Positions 41,481-50,259 are shown, counted from the first letter of the stretch. The stretch is 64,000 bases of DNA from Bacteroidales bacterium (GCA_017539045.1 JAFYHS010000021.1:43952-107951), one strand, 5' to 3'. The notes: generated by a model not told the origin, from the sequence alone. Program-made: numbers and translations.

Positions 41481-42827
41481 ATGGATTATATTATGGATAA
41501 AGTGTTTAAGAGAAAAGTATACCATCAATTGTTGGAATGGAAAGAAACCGAAAATGGTCGTACAGCCATTTTGGTGGAAGGGGCACGGCGCGTGGGGAAG
41601 TCCACGATTGTGGAACTGTTCGCGAAACAAGAGTACGAGACCTATATCCTTATTGATTTCAATAAAGCAAGTAAGGCAATTGTCGCATTATGGGATGACT
41701 TGAATGATTTGAATGTGATTTTCCTCAAATTGCAACAAGAATATCGGGTGACACTTCATGAGCGCAAGTCTGTCATCGTTTTTGATGAGGTGCAGCATTG
41801 CCCGAAAGCACGCCAGGCCATCAAATATTTGGTGCAAGACGGCCGTTACGATTATATCGAAACAGGCTCGCTAATCAGCATTCACAAGAACACAAAGGAT
41901 ATTACCATCCCGAGCGAGGAGGATAGCATAACGATGTATCCGATGGATTATGAGGAGTTTCGTTGGGCAATGGGTGATACGGCCTCCATCCCGTTGCTGA
42001 AGCAGCAGTTTGAGAAACGCATTTCATTGGGCGATGACATCGCTCGCTCCAAGATGCGCGACCTTCGTTTGTATATGTTGGTAGGTGGTATGCCGCAAGC
42101 AGTAAATACTTATTTGGACACGAATAATCTGGGCTTGGTAGATAAAACCAAACGAGGAATTATAAAGTTGTATCTTCAGGATTTTCAAAAAATCGACGCT
42201 ACTGGAAATGCAGAACGTCTGTTTAAGAATATCCCTGCGCAATTAAGCAATAATGCTTCGCGGTATCAGCCATATACCGTGATTGGTCAACAGACGGAGA
42301 GCAAGATGGCGGAGTTGTTGCAGGACTTGGAAGAGAGTAAAACGGTGTTGTTTTGCCATCATTGCACAGACCCGAATGTGGGAATGTCATTGAATAAAGA
42401 TTTGAGCCGATACAAAATGTTTGTGGCCGATACAGGCTTGTTCGTTACACTTGCGTTTTGGGACAAACGTTACACCGACAATATCATTTATGATAAGCTG
42501 TTGAGCGACAAGCTGGAGGCTAATTTGGGCTATGTGTACGAGAATTTAGTGGCGCAAATGTTGGCCTCGGCTGGAAATGAATTGTATTACTACACTTTCG
42601 CCAAGGATGCGAAACATAATTACGAGATAGACTTTATATTGTCTCGGGGCAATAAGATTTGTCCGATAGAAGTTAAGTCGTCGGGATATAAAACCCACAA
42701 GTCCTTGGATGCTTTTTCTGAGAAATTTTCCTCGCGTGTAGGTGAGCGTTATCTTGTTTATACCAAAGACTTGCGCAAGGATGGTGAAACAACGCTGTTG
42801 CCGGTTTATATGACAGGGTTGATATAA
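41481..42827 (+). CDS. AAA ATPase with DUF4143 C-terminal domain
   Basis: A 448-aa P-loop ATPase of the AAA_14/DUF4143 type. The Walker A region reads GARRVGKSTIVELF near residue 35, and Walker B is VIVFDEVQHC. The C-terminal DUF4143 includes IEVKSSGYKTHKSLDAF, a PD-(D/E)XK-like segment sometimes present in this family. These ATPases are common and mobile across bacteria and archaea, but their job is not established. It is the first gene of the AT-rich block inserted between the macroglobulin gene and pbpC. The sequence shows no damage. Confidence 0.88.
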   Translation: MDYIMDKVFKRKVYHQLLEWKETENGRTAILVEGARRVGKSTIVELFAKQEYETYILIDFNKASKAIVALWDDLNDLNVIFLKLQQEYRVTLHERKSVIVFDEVQHCPKARQAIKYLVQDGRYDYIETGSLISIHKNTKDITIPSEEDSITMYPMDYEEFRWAMGDTASIPLLKQQFEKRISLGDDIARSKMRDLRLYMLVGGMPQAVNTYLDTNNLGLVDKTKRGIIKLYLQDFQKIDATGNAERLFKNIPAQLSNNASRYQPYTVIGQQTESKMAELLQDLEESKTVLFCHHCTDPNVGMSLNKDLSRYKMFVADTGLFVTLAFWDKRYTDNIIYDKLLSDKLEANLGYVYENLVAQMLASAGNELYYYTFAKDAKHNYEIDFILSRGNKICPIEVKSSGYKTHKSLDAFSEKFSSRVGERYLVYTKDLRKDGETTLLPVYMTGLI

Positions 42828-43158
42828 GGATTGCTTAGGGAAAGAAGTTGAAGGATTTTCCGGATGGTTTGTTATCAAGGGTCAAAAAGACGGGTTGGTA
42901 TTATATTGTAAACCCAGTTTGGGCGAATCCTTTGCATTGACGACACAGTTTATCATATTGGCGCATCGCTGAAGGATTTGGGGAAGAAATGGTTTGCGTT
43001 TGGACGCATGGAGATTGGAACTGATGCGCTGTTGCAGAAAATGTAGCAAAAGGAAAGAAACAAAGCCCCCTGATTTTTATTTGATGATTATTTGATTGGA
43101 AGTACAAAAACAGGAAATTCTTCTAATGGGTTTATGCAGTTTTTGATTGCACAAAACG
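42828..43158. other. Gene-free stretch with a coding remnant
   Basis: No intact gene is seen on either strand across 331 bases. Its main content is the remnant described at 42912-43046. The remaining part, 43047-43158, shows nothing recognisable. The compositional style is AT-rich, like the rest of the island. Confidence 0.6.
42912..43046 (+). pseudogene. Remnant of an ORF6N/PLD-like protein C-terminus
   Basis: Translated in the frame ending TAG at 43044-43046, the stretch reads ...RILCIDDTVYHIGASLKDLGKKWFAFGRM. That closely resembles the conserved end of ORF6N-type and similar proteins (HDRFLILD...YHIGASLKDAGKK), and is cut by a stop at 42909. No start, N-terminus or catalytic part is left. 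The family match is from memory of conserved phrases, so the identification is moderate. It suggests that a mobile gene was lost here. Confidence 0.5.
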
Positions 43159-43800
43159 TTATCCTTTAATTTGATTTCTGAATGATTTTCCAATATCCAT
43201 AATTAGTTCATCATATTTGTCTTTTGTCGCTTTGTTTTGTTGAATTGTGCTCTTTGTGTCTTCTACTGTAATTGTTTGAACAGATTCGCCATCTTCAAGT
43301 TGAGTTCTTATGTCAATTAGTTTTAATTTGCCAAATTGGAATTGCTCAAATTGTTCTATCAACTGAATTAGTTTGTTGTAATGCTCCTCTTCTATTAACA
43401 AAAGATTATCATTTATTGCTTTTCTTGTAAGCCTAATTTGTTCACTAAATGAAGGTATTTTAGAGGGATCTGCTTTTTGCCATAGCATGTCTGCCTGTTG
43501 TTTGGTATATAACAGGACTCTCCATAGATCATTATATAATTCAAATTGTTTTTCTGAATACCTTTCAAATTGCAATTTTGCTTTTTCCAATTCATTTTTT
43601 GTTTTTTCTAATTCATTAGCATATCTGTTTTTTAATGTTTCTAATTCATTTTCATGTTTGTTATTATAGGAATCAAGTAAACGATTAGACAAAAAGCCGC
43701 CAAACCATTTTGCTAATGCAACGATAATAACGCCAGAACCACCAACTGAAAGAAAAAACGCTGACGCCAACTTAAAATACTCAATCCATTTCATAATCAA
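43159..43800 (-). CDS. Membrane-anchored coiled-coil protein of unknown function
   Basis: A 213-aa protein. Residues about 8-34 are hydrophobic (LASAFFLSVGGSGVIIVALAKWF), a likely single membrane helix. They are followed by a charged coiled coil of about 50 residues (HENELETLKNRYANELEKTKNELEKAKLQFE) and a soluble helical part. I do not recognise a named family. The start overlaps the end of the upstream gene by four bases (ATGA), so the two are translated from one mRNA. The gene ends the operon. Located in an island with a PD-(D/E)XK protein, it could be a membrane effector (inference only). Confidence 0.65.
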   Translation of the reverse strand: MIMKWIEYFKLASAFFLSVGGSGVIIVALAKWFGGFLSNRLLDSYNNKHENELETLKNRYANELEKTKNELEKAKLQFERYSEKQFELYNDLWRVLLYTKQQADMLWQKADPSKIPSFSEQIRLTRKAINDNLLLIEEEHYNKLIQLIEQFEQFQFGKLKLIDIRTQLEDGESVQTITVEDTKSTIQQNKATKDKYDELIMDIGKSFRNQIKG

Positions 43801-44189
43801 TAATATAGATTGTTAAACTTCATCCATTCACTTATTTGGTTTGGATTGACACTTATATAAAGGAATTGATTTACTGTTAAATAACCGAATTTGTTTCCTC
43901 GCAAATAAATGGTAGGTGGTGTTGATGTATATGGATTAAAAGGACTTAATGAGGAATATTGACTTCCATATAAGGAAAACTTGTTGTTAATCGAAGTAGA
44001 AGAGTATGGATTTCCATATAAACCATAGGTATTCATTATAGATTCTGGATCATAAATGTTCAAGCAAAGTTTCCCCAAAAATTGTCCATCGTTTGCAACG
44101 ATGAAAGACTCACCTCTACTTGTTCTTAATCCCAATTCGTTTTTTGTCATATCAAATTCATTTTGTAATTCCTCATCAATCATCGGCAT
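43797..44189 (-). CDS. YGxYGSxYS-repeat protein, hypothetical
   Basis: A 130-aa protein with a repeat of NTYGLYGNPYSSTSINNKF and LYGSQYSSLSPFNPYTSTPP. It is introduced by ESFIVANDGQFLGKLCLN and ends YLTVNQFLYISVNPNQIS. I recall this YGxYGSxYSSxSPFNxY pattern from a widespread hypothetical family without a known function. There is no signal peptide or catalytic motif. It is the first gene of the two-gene minus operon, with a TATCTTTG box upstream (44246-44253), divergent from the IF2N-nuclease gene. Confidence 0.65.
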   Translation of the reverse strand: MPMIDEELQNEFDMTKNELGLRTSRGESFIVANDGQFLGKLCLNIYDPESIMNTYGLYGNPYSSTSINNKFSLYGSQYSSLSPFNPYTSTPPTIYLRGNKFGYLTVNQFLYISVNPNQISEWMKFNNLYY

Positions 44190-44245
44190 TATCTCCTTTC
44201 AAAAACAAATTAAAAGGCCTCAATTGCTGATACTATTTCAAATGA

Positions 44246-44253
44246 CAAAGATA
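44246..44253 (-). promoter_or_regulatory. Predicted -7 box for the YGxYGS/coiled-coil operon
   Basis: Minus-strand TATCTTTG, 57 bases upstream of the first gene's start codon. It is divergent from the box at 44296. Confidence 0.45.
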
Positions 44254-44295
44254 ACAAAAATATTTTGATTACTATTTTCCTAACACAATAATACT

Positions 44296-44303
44296 TATTT
44301 TTG
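44296..44303 (+). promoter_or_regulatory. Predicted -7 box for the IF2N-nuclease gene
   Basis: TATTTTTG, 19 bases before ATG 44323. No good -33 match. Confidence 0.5.
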
Positions 44304-44322
44304 TGCCAATAAAGCTGACATT

Positions 44323-46815
44323 ATGTCTGAAAAATCAAATATCACCATCCGATTGTCAAAAGCGGCAAAAGAATTTAATATAGGGAAGGATGCCATTGTG
44401 GAATTCCTTGCCAAGAAGGGTTTTCAGATTGATTCTGCACCCAATACAAAGCTTACGGCAGATATGTATGGACTACTTGCAAAAGAATTTCAAGGCGAGA
44501 AGGAAGTGAAAGAAGAGGCCAAGAGATTGGGCAACCTATCCTACAAGGGTGGTAGTGTTTCCGTTGATTCGGCCATAAAGACTCAAAAAGATATCATAGA
44601 TAATCGTATCAAAGAAAAAACGAATACTATTTCTAAAAAGAAAAGAAAAGAACAAAAGGTTGTCGAAATTGTCGAAAGAAAAGAAGAGATAAAAGAGAAA
44701 AGCCAAGAGAACATAGAACAAACAAAGATTGAGTATAATGCTACTTTTTCTGAACTAAAATTTGAGCAAGGTTATATCTCTTTAATTTACGATAAGAAGT
44801 ATTGCATTTATAGAGACTATAGAATAAGGGATTATGGTAAAACCTTAGAGCAGATATTCGGCAAGCTCTCTAAAAAGGGTAAGGAAGCCATTCAAGCCTC
44901 AATTATCAAGGTTGTAATTGATATTGAAACGGAAACTTTTGTTTTTAAGGACATAGACATCCTTATATTTGTCAACCGGCTAAAGGATATTTATTTGCCT
45001 GAAAATAATTCAGGGGAAACTAGCAATAAAAATGTCGAAAGAAAAAATGAACAAAATGAGAGTGGCAATGAAAATGAAGAGAAAGAGAAAACAAATAAAT
45101 TGTTCAAAACAAAGATTGAGCGTAAAGTTCTATTTAATACAATAAGATTTGGTCATGGCTTTGCCTCAATAACATACAAAAGGAGGAACTATTATTATAA
45201 AGACCCTAAAATCAGAAATTTCGACAAAACCATAAAACAGATATTTAGCAGGCTTTCAAAAGCAAGAAGGCACTCCCTTAACACCTTCTTTATTGAGGTG
45301 ATAATTGATATTCCTGCGGGAACTTTCACATTCAAAAACGTAGACATCTGCGAATATGTCAACGAACTAAAAGAAAGTAGTCTACCAGAAAACAATAAGA
45401 CAGAAAACCGTAACAGAATTCGACTGAATAAAGCGGCAAGAATGTTCAATGTTAGTAAAGATGCCATTGTAGGATTCCTTGCCAAGAATGGATTCATAAT
45501 CGTTAATCCACAGCCCAATACCAAACTCTCTGAGGAAATGTATAAGCTACTTGTGAAAGAGTATCAGGGAGGAATGGATGTGCCGCAAAAACCACCGACA
45601 ATATATGAGAAAATGAGTCTTGGGACTGGCAACATTCAATTTTTCAATGGATATTACTTGATTTTCCAAACAACCAATGGGAAGGTTGATAATTCTGTTA
45701 CTCCTTACAGAGTCAATGACCCAAATTCGCTTGAGATACTTAATCTTGTTCACAGTTATTTTGAGCGAAAGCTTGAGCAACTGAATATCATTGTCAAGAT
45801 TGACAAGACAGCCATACTTGAGCCATCAAAAATTGACCAATTTCAACTTAGTAATTATGTTAGATTCTTAAACCAGAATTTGAATGAAAAAGGTGGATGG
45901 TGGGAAGAAGTACAGAATTATCGCAAACCATCCTTGAAACAATGTCGTAGCGTTTCTGCAGAAGTCGCTAAAAAGAAGGTTTCGTTGAAAAATGGTTATC
46001 TTGATAGCCTTGTTAGTATGCAAAGCGAGATAAAACTGATTCCTGTCTATGAAGTAAACCTAAACCACGGAAAAGAAGAAGATGCTTTCATCTTTACAAT
46101 CAACATGTCTAATGACAGATGTGCGGTTATCTTTGAGAATGCGTCAAATGATGCTTCAACAACGACATGGGTTTTTGTGACAAAGAAGGAGAATTACGAG
46201 CCATGTATAAACTTAGTATTTGATTATTTCACGGATTATACTATTGCTAAGAAACGTTTAACCCTGAGGAATAAAACTGTTAATCTTCCAAAAAAGTTCA
46301 AGGCTGAGAGCTATACATTCATTGACCATGATGATTTAGGACAATGGCTAAAAAAGTTGAACAAGATTCTGGAGCAATCATCCGAGCCTTCTGATATTGC
46401 GTTTGTTCCAGGCCTCCACATTCCTGAAAGTTCCGAGTCTCGCACTGGTCATGACGACACAATCACCACAAAACACCTTCACAACCAACTTATGCGCAAA
46501 CTATATGACAGACTTTGCATTGAACACGGAAAAGATAATGTTGGTACAGAGATTCGAACAGGGACAAAAAGAATCGATTGCGTTGTTAAAGGTGATGACC
46601 ATTACGACATCTATGAAATCAAGACCGCTGAAAATCCTTTTGATTGTGTCACCGAGGCATTAGGCCAGTTATGCCGATATACCTATCTATACTGTCGTGA
46701 CAAAATTGGCAAGATGGTCATAGTAGGTGCATCTGAGACGAACAAAGAAGTTGAGCAATATCTGTCATGGTTTCGCAAGAACTATTCTCTACAGTTGTTT
46801 TATATGAAGGTATAG
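44323..46815 (+). CDS. Modular protein: two IF-2 N-terminal-like domains and a C-terminal PD-(D/E)XK nuclease motif
   Basis: An 830-aa protein of an architecture I do not recognise as described. Residues about 5-60 (ITIRLSKAAKEFNIGKDAIV) and about 364-420 (IRLNKAARMFNVSKDAIVGF) resemble the N-terminal helical domain of Bacteroidota initiation factor IF-2. Two similar alpha/beta modules lie at about 136-227 and 265-356, with comparable regions perhaps at 427-530 and 590-690. Lysine/glutamate-rich linkers join them. The C-terminus has D752, E765-I-K767 and Q782-xxx-Y786, the pattern of RecB-like PD-(D/E)XK nucleases. It could cleave nucleic acid. No N-terminal signal or membrane helix. Its AT-rich sequence and island position suggest acquired, possibly defensive, function (inference). 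Confidence 0.75.
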   Translation: MSEKSNITIRLSKAAKEFNIGKDAIVEFLAKKGFQIDSAPNTKLTADMYGLLAKEFQGEKEVKEEAKRLGNLSYKGGSVSVDSAIKTQKDIIDNRIKEKTNTISKKKRKEQKVVEIVERKEEIKEKSQENIEQTKIEYNATFSELKFEQGYISLIYDKKYCIYRDYRIRDYGKTLEQIFGKLSKKGKEAIQASIIKVVIDIETETFVFKDIDILIFVNRLKDIYLPENNSGETSNKNVERKNEQNESGNENEEKEKTNKLFKTKIERKVLFNTIRFGHGFASITYKRRNYYYKDPKIRNFDKTIKQIFSRLSKARRHSLNTFFIEVIIDIPAGTFTFKNVDICEYVNELKESSLPENNKTENRNRIRLNKAARMFNVSKDAIVGFLAKNGFIIVNPQPNTKLSEEMYKLLVKEYQGGMDVPQKPPTIYEKMSLGTGNIQFFNGYYLIFQTTNGKVDNSVTPYRVNDPNSLEILNLVHSYFERKLEQLNIIVKIDKTAILEPSKIDQFQLSNYVRFLNQNLNEKGGWWEEVQNYRKPSLKQCRSVSAEVAKKKVSLKNGYLDSLVSMQSEIKLIPVYEVNLNHGKEEDAFIFTINMSNDRCAVIFENASNDASTTTWVFVTKKENYEPCINLVFDYFTDYTIAKKRLTLRNKTVNLPKKFKAESYTFIDHDDLGQWLKKLNKILEQSSEPSDIAFVPGLHIPESSESRTGHDDTITTKHLHNQLMRKLYDRLCIEHGKDNVGTEIRTGTKRIDCVVKGDDHYDIYEIKTAENPFDCVTEALGQLCRYTYLYCRDKIGKMVIVGASETNKEVEQYLSWFRKNYSLQLFYMKV

Positions 46816-46888
46816 TATTTATCAAATAATGCCAATCGAATTGACACAAATACAAATGACATTGTTTCGGGAATAATTGAGGGAATAA

Positions 46889-49204
46889 ATGCGACCATCA
46901 CAAAACCATAAAAAACTGAAAATCACCCTGCTAATCATAGCGGTCCTTTTCATTGTCTTTTTGTGCATCCCCGTACCAAGGTTCGACAAGCCCTATTCCA
47001 CGGTGTTGACAGCCGAGAATGGCGAGTTGCTTGGCGCTAAGATTGCCGACGACGGGCAGTGGCGTTTCCCGGCCACGAACGACTATTCGCCGAAGTATGT
47101 CGCCTGCCTCTTGGAATACGAAGACCGTTGGTTTTTCTTCCATCCAGGCTTCAACCCTGTGGCTTTCGTGAAGTCGTTCATTGACAACATGAAGGCAGGC
47201 GAGGTGGTGCGTGGCGGCAGCACCCTTTCCATGCAGGTGGTGCGTCTGTCGCGCGACAACCCGCCGCGAACCTATGCCGAGAAGCTCTGGGAGGTGATCC
47301 TGGCCATGCGGTTGGAGCTTCGCTATTCCAAGCGTTCCATCCTCAATATGTATGCCGCCAACGCACCCTTCGGAGGCAACGTAGTCGGCATCGACGCGGC
47401 GGCATGGCGCTATTTCCACACCACACCCAACGAGCTCTCGTGGGCCGAGGCTGCGACGCTTGCCGTGTTGCCCAATTCACCTGCTTTGATCCATCCAGGC
47501 CGCTCTCGCGACCGCTTGCAGCGGAAACGCGACGGCTTGCTCCAACGTCTGCCCGATTCCAGAACCTTTATCCCGAGACGTTTTGCCGTACCTGAATTGT
47601 CGGTTGAGGACTGCGAGCTGGCCATGATGGAAAGCATCCCTGAAAGGCCCTACGATATGCCTATGTTGGCCTACCACTACCTCAGCGACCAGGACAAGCA
47701 GCATCATGGAGAACAGATCGCGTCCCATATTGACTATGATTTGCAACGTTCCGTGTTGGACATCATGCATCGGCACCATGAAAACAATGTGATGAATAGC
47801 ATCGATAACGCGGCAGTCTATGTGGTGGATTACCTGAAGGATGAGATTGTGGCCTATGTGGGCAACAACAGCGATGCCACTGATGCCGCCATGGTCGACA
47901 TGGTGAAGGCACAACGCTCCACGGGCAGCATCTTGAAGCCTTTCCTCTTTGCCGCCATGCTCGACGAGGGCACGCTGTTGCCCGAGATGGTCCTGCCCGA
48001 TGTCCCAATGAGCCTCTCGGGCTTTACGCCTAAGAATTACAGTGGCGAGTATTGGGGTGCGGTGCCAGCCGACAAGGCCCTGCAGAACTCGTTGAATGCG
48101 CCTTTCGTGCATCTGCTGCGCGAATATGGGCAGCAGCGTTTCCATGGCTTGTTGAAACAGTTGCCTTTGAGAGGTGTCGTCTTCGATGCGGAGCATTACG
48201 GTCTGTCGCTCATTGTGGGTGGAGCCGAGGCCTCGCTATTCGACATCACGAATGCCTATGTCAAGATGGGAAGGAAGCTCGCCTCTTATGTCAATGAACG
48301 TTTTGATGAGAAAGTAGACGCAAAAGAGACGCCATTCTCTGCCGAAGCCATCGCCGAGACCTTCCATGTGATGAAGGGCTTGGCGCGGCCAGTGAACCAG
48401 ATAGGGTGGGGAGGCTTCTCCTCATCGGTTCAGGTGGCATGGAAGACGGGTACCAGCCACGGTTTCAAGGACGCTTGGGCGGTGGGCTTGACCGACCGTT
48501 ATGCCGTGGGCGTCTGGGTGGGCAATGCCGATGGCGAGGGCCGCCCCGGACTGACGGGCGTGGCCGTGGCAGCGCCGATACTCTTCGATGTGGTGGGCAA
48601 GTTGAACGACAGCTACCGCTATCCTGCCAATACCATGGAGAGTCTTGAGATAGAGGTCTGTGCCGAGTCGGGCTATCCCAAGTCGGAGTATTGTCCGCAT
48701 ACCAAGAAGATTCGTGTGCCGCGGGTGGAGAACAAAACGGGTGTGTGCCCTTACCATAAGAAGGTGTTTTTGGATTCGACACGGCAATATCAGGTGCTTC
48801 CCGACTGCTATCCCGTCGACCAGAAGAATTATGAGGTGTATTATGTGTTGCCACCTGTGATGGAGTGGTTCTACAAGAAACACTCGCCTTTGTTCCGGCC
48901 TTTGCCAGCCTTCTATCCTGGGTGTGGCACTGCCCATCCCGATGAGGTGATGGCCTTCGTCTATCCCAAGAGCGACGCCAAGGTCAGCATCCCCATCGGC
49001 ATCCGTGGCGACCGACAGCAGGTCATCTTCGAGATCGCCCACCGCAACCCGCAGAAGACCATCTATTGGTCCCTGAATGACGAGTTCTTAGGCCAGACGC
49101 GCCTCAACCACCAGATGCCTATTGATGTGGCGAAAGGCACCTACCGTCTCCGTTGTGTTGACGAGGACGGGGTTGAATTGAATAGAAGGATTGTGGTGCA
49201 ATAA
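46889..49204 (+). CDS. pbpC: Penicillin-binding protein 1C
   Basis: PBP1C is a 771-aa inner-membrane peptidoglycan glycosyltransferase with a transpeptidase-like domain. An N-terminal anchor (ITLLIIAVLFIVFLCIP) precedes the glycosyltransferase domain (LEYEDRWFFFHPGFNP, GGSTLSMQVVRL) and the transpeptidase with S347-I-L-K350 (SxxK), SLN and KTGTS motifs. A C-terminal beta domain (BiPBP_C-like) ends the protein. In E. coli it lies beside the alpha-2-macroglobulin gene yfhM, and the two are thought to work together to repair breached walls. The alpha-2-macroglobulin gene here lies on the other side of the inserted island. Confidence 0.96.
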   Translation: MRPSQNHKKLKITLLIIAVLFIVFLCIPVPRFDKPYSTVLTAENGELLGAKIADDGQWRFPATNDYSPKYVACLLEYEDRWFFFHPGFNPVAFVKSFIDNMKAGEVVRGGSTLSMQVVRLSRDNPPRTYAEKLWEVILAMRLELRYSKRSILNMYAANAPFGGNVVGIDAAAWRYFHTTPNELSWAEAATLAVLPNSPALIHPGRSRDRLQRKRDGLLQRLPDSRTFIPRRFAVPELSVEDCELAMMESIPERPYDMPMLAYHYLSDQDKQHHGEQIASHIDYDLQRSVLDIMHRHHENNVMNSIDNAAVYVVDYLKDEIVAYVGNNSDATDAAMVDMVKAQRSTGSILKPFLFAAMLDEGTLLPEMVLPDVPMSLSGFTPKNYSGEYWGAVPADKALQNSLNAPFVHLLREYGQQRFHGLLKQLPLRGVVFDAEHYGLSLIVGGAEASLFDITNAYVKMGRKLASYVNERFDEKVDAKETPFSAEAIAETFHVMKGLARPVNQIGWGGFSSSVQVAWKTGTSHGFKDAWAVGLTDRYAVGVWVGNADGEGRPGLTGVAVAAPILFDVVGKLNDSYRYPANTMESLEIEVCAESGYPKSEYCPHTKKIRVPRVENKTGVCPYHKKVFLDSTRQYQVLPDCYPVDQKNYEVYYVLPPVMEWFYKKHSPLFRPLPAFYPGCGTAHPDEVMAFVYPKSDAKVSIPIGIRGDRQQVIFEIAHRNPQKTIYWSLNDEFLGQTRLNHQMPIDVAKGTYRLRCVDEDGVELNRRIVVQ

Positions 49205-49206
49205 AC

Positions 49207-49231
49207 CGGCCCTTCAACAGGCTCAGGGACC
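49207..49231. repeat. GGTCCCTGAGCC-type repeat, copy 3 (inverted)
   Basis: The inverse of the 18233 unit with a base change in the middle, just after pbpC and before the convergent kdsC-like gene. Confidence 0.8.
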
Positions 49232-49237
49232 TCGCTT

Positions 49238-49759
49238 TTACCAGGCATACGCCTCAGCCGTCATCCATTTTCCATGCACTTTGAGGGTCTGCTCGATGAG
49301 GTCGCGCACAGCGCCCTTGCCGCCGTTTCGCTCGCTGACGAACTTGCTGATGGCCTTGACCTCGGGCACGGCATCGGCAGGGCAGGCGGGGATGCCTACG
49401 CATTGCATCACGCGCAGGTCGGGGATGTCGTCGCCCATGAAGACAATCTCTTCGGGTTTCAGTCCCTTCTCTTGCATGTATTCCTTGAGCTTCAGCACCT
49501 TGTCGGGGATGCCAGTGAAGACATCAGTCACGCCTAGGCTGTTCATCCTGACCTCCATGGAGGGACAGATGGCACCCGAGATGACCGCCACATGGTAGCC
49601 GAGTTTGGAGGCCAGCTGTAAGGCATAGCCGTCCTTGACGTTGGTGGCCCGCCAGGGGTGCCCGTCATGGTCACTGAATACGGTGCCGTCGGTCATCACG
49701 CCGTCGTAGTCGAAGATGAAGGTCGTGACAGGTTTGAGTAGGTCGTTGGTATGCTGCAT
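49238..49759 (-). CDS. kdsC: KdsC-like HAD phosphatase (Kdo-8-phosphate phosphatase)
   Basis: A 173-aa HAD hydrolase of the YrbI/KdsC type. It removes phosphate from Kdo-8-P, an LPS inner-core sugar precursor. The nucleophile motif reads FDYDGVMTDGTVF (family DxDGV(L/M)TDG), and a late GDDIPDLRVM supplies the second metal-binding acid. The longest frame reaches 49804, but ATG 49759 (MQHTNDLLKPVTTF) fits the short family N-terminus. It is divergent from rsfS. KdsC is consistent with an LPS-bearing organism, but nearby Kdo genes are not in view. Closely related sugar phosphatases cannot be excluded. Confidence 0.82.
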   Translation of the reverse strand: MQHTNDLLKPVTTFIFDYDGVMTDGTVFSDHDGHPWRATNVKDGYALQLASKLGYHVAVISGAICPSMEVRMNSLGVTDVFTGIPDKVLKLKEYMQEKGLKPEEIVFMGDDIPDLRVMQCVGIPACPADAVPEVKAISKFVSERNGGKGAVRDLIEQTLKVHGKWMTAEAYAW

Positions 49760-49830
49760 GTCTCGAAAACGTTTGTTGGGGCAAAAATAGCGTTTTTTTG
49801 GCAAATGCCACTTTGTTACCCAAAAATGCT

Positions 49831-49838
49831 TAAATTTG
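49831..49838 (+). promoter_or_regulatory. Predicted -7 box for rsfS-ftsH
   Basis: TAAATTTG, 20 bases before ATG 49859. A minus-strand TATTTTTG at 49782-49789 may serve the divergent kdsC-like gene. Confidence 0.5.
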
Positions 49839-49858
49839 CACGCTATTTATATTCAATT

Positions 49859-50236
49859 ATGAGAGTAAGACATCAAACGGATAATGTAGAAGAGATTGTG
49901 GCCACTGCGATAGAGGCCATGGAAGCCGTCAAAGGCAAGGATATCGTCACCCTTGACCTGCGTGAGATCAACACTGCCGTGACGGATTATTTTGTCATTT
50001 GCCACGCACCTTCCAAGACCCAGGTCGACGCCATCGCCGACAAGGTGGAGGAAATGGTGCTTGAAAAGACGCATAACAAACCCTACCATGTGGAAGGCCG
50101 CGAAAATACGGAATGGATTTTGATAGACTTCGTGGATGTTGTCGTTCACGTGTTCCTGGAGTCGAAGCGTGAGTTCTACAAACTCGAGGAGCTTTGGGCC
50201 GATGCCGAGAGAATCGTGAATGCATCGGAAGAATAA
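49859..50236 (+). CDS. rsfS: Ribosome silencing factor RsfS
   Basis: RsfS (DUF143/Iojap, 125 aa) binds ribosomal protein L14 and blocks subunit joining under nutrient limitation. The family core is seen: VTLDLREINTAVTDYFVICHAPSKTQV, HVEGRENTEWILIDFVDVVVHVF and YKLEELWADAE. The longest frame from 49751 extends through promoter DNA and into the divergent gene region, so ATG 49859 (MRVRHQTDNVEEI) is chosen. It is followed by ftsH after 23 bases, a common Bacteroidota order. Confidence 0.95.
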   Translation: MRVRHQTDNVEEIVATAIEAMEAVKGKDIVTLDLREINTAVTDYFVICHAPSKTQVDAIADKVEEMVLEKTHNKPYHVEGRENTEWILIDFVDVVVHVFLESKREFYKLEELWADAERIVNASEE

Positions 50237-50259
50237 CTATTTTTAAATCAGTATTTTAC

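Noticed and set aside
41284-46888. A prophage or integrative element at the macroglobulin-pbpC insert
   Set aside because: No integrase, transposase or structural phage genes and no clear flanking direct repeat at both ends; only gene content and composition support acquisition.
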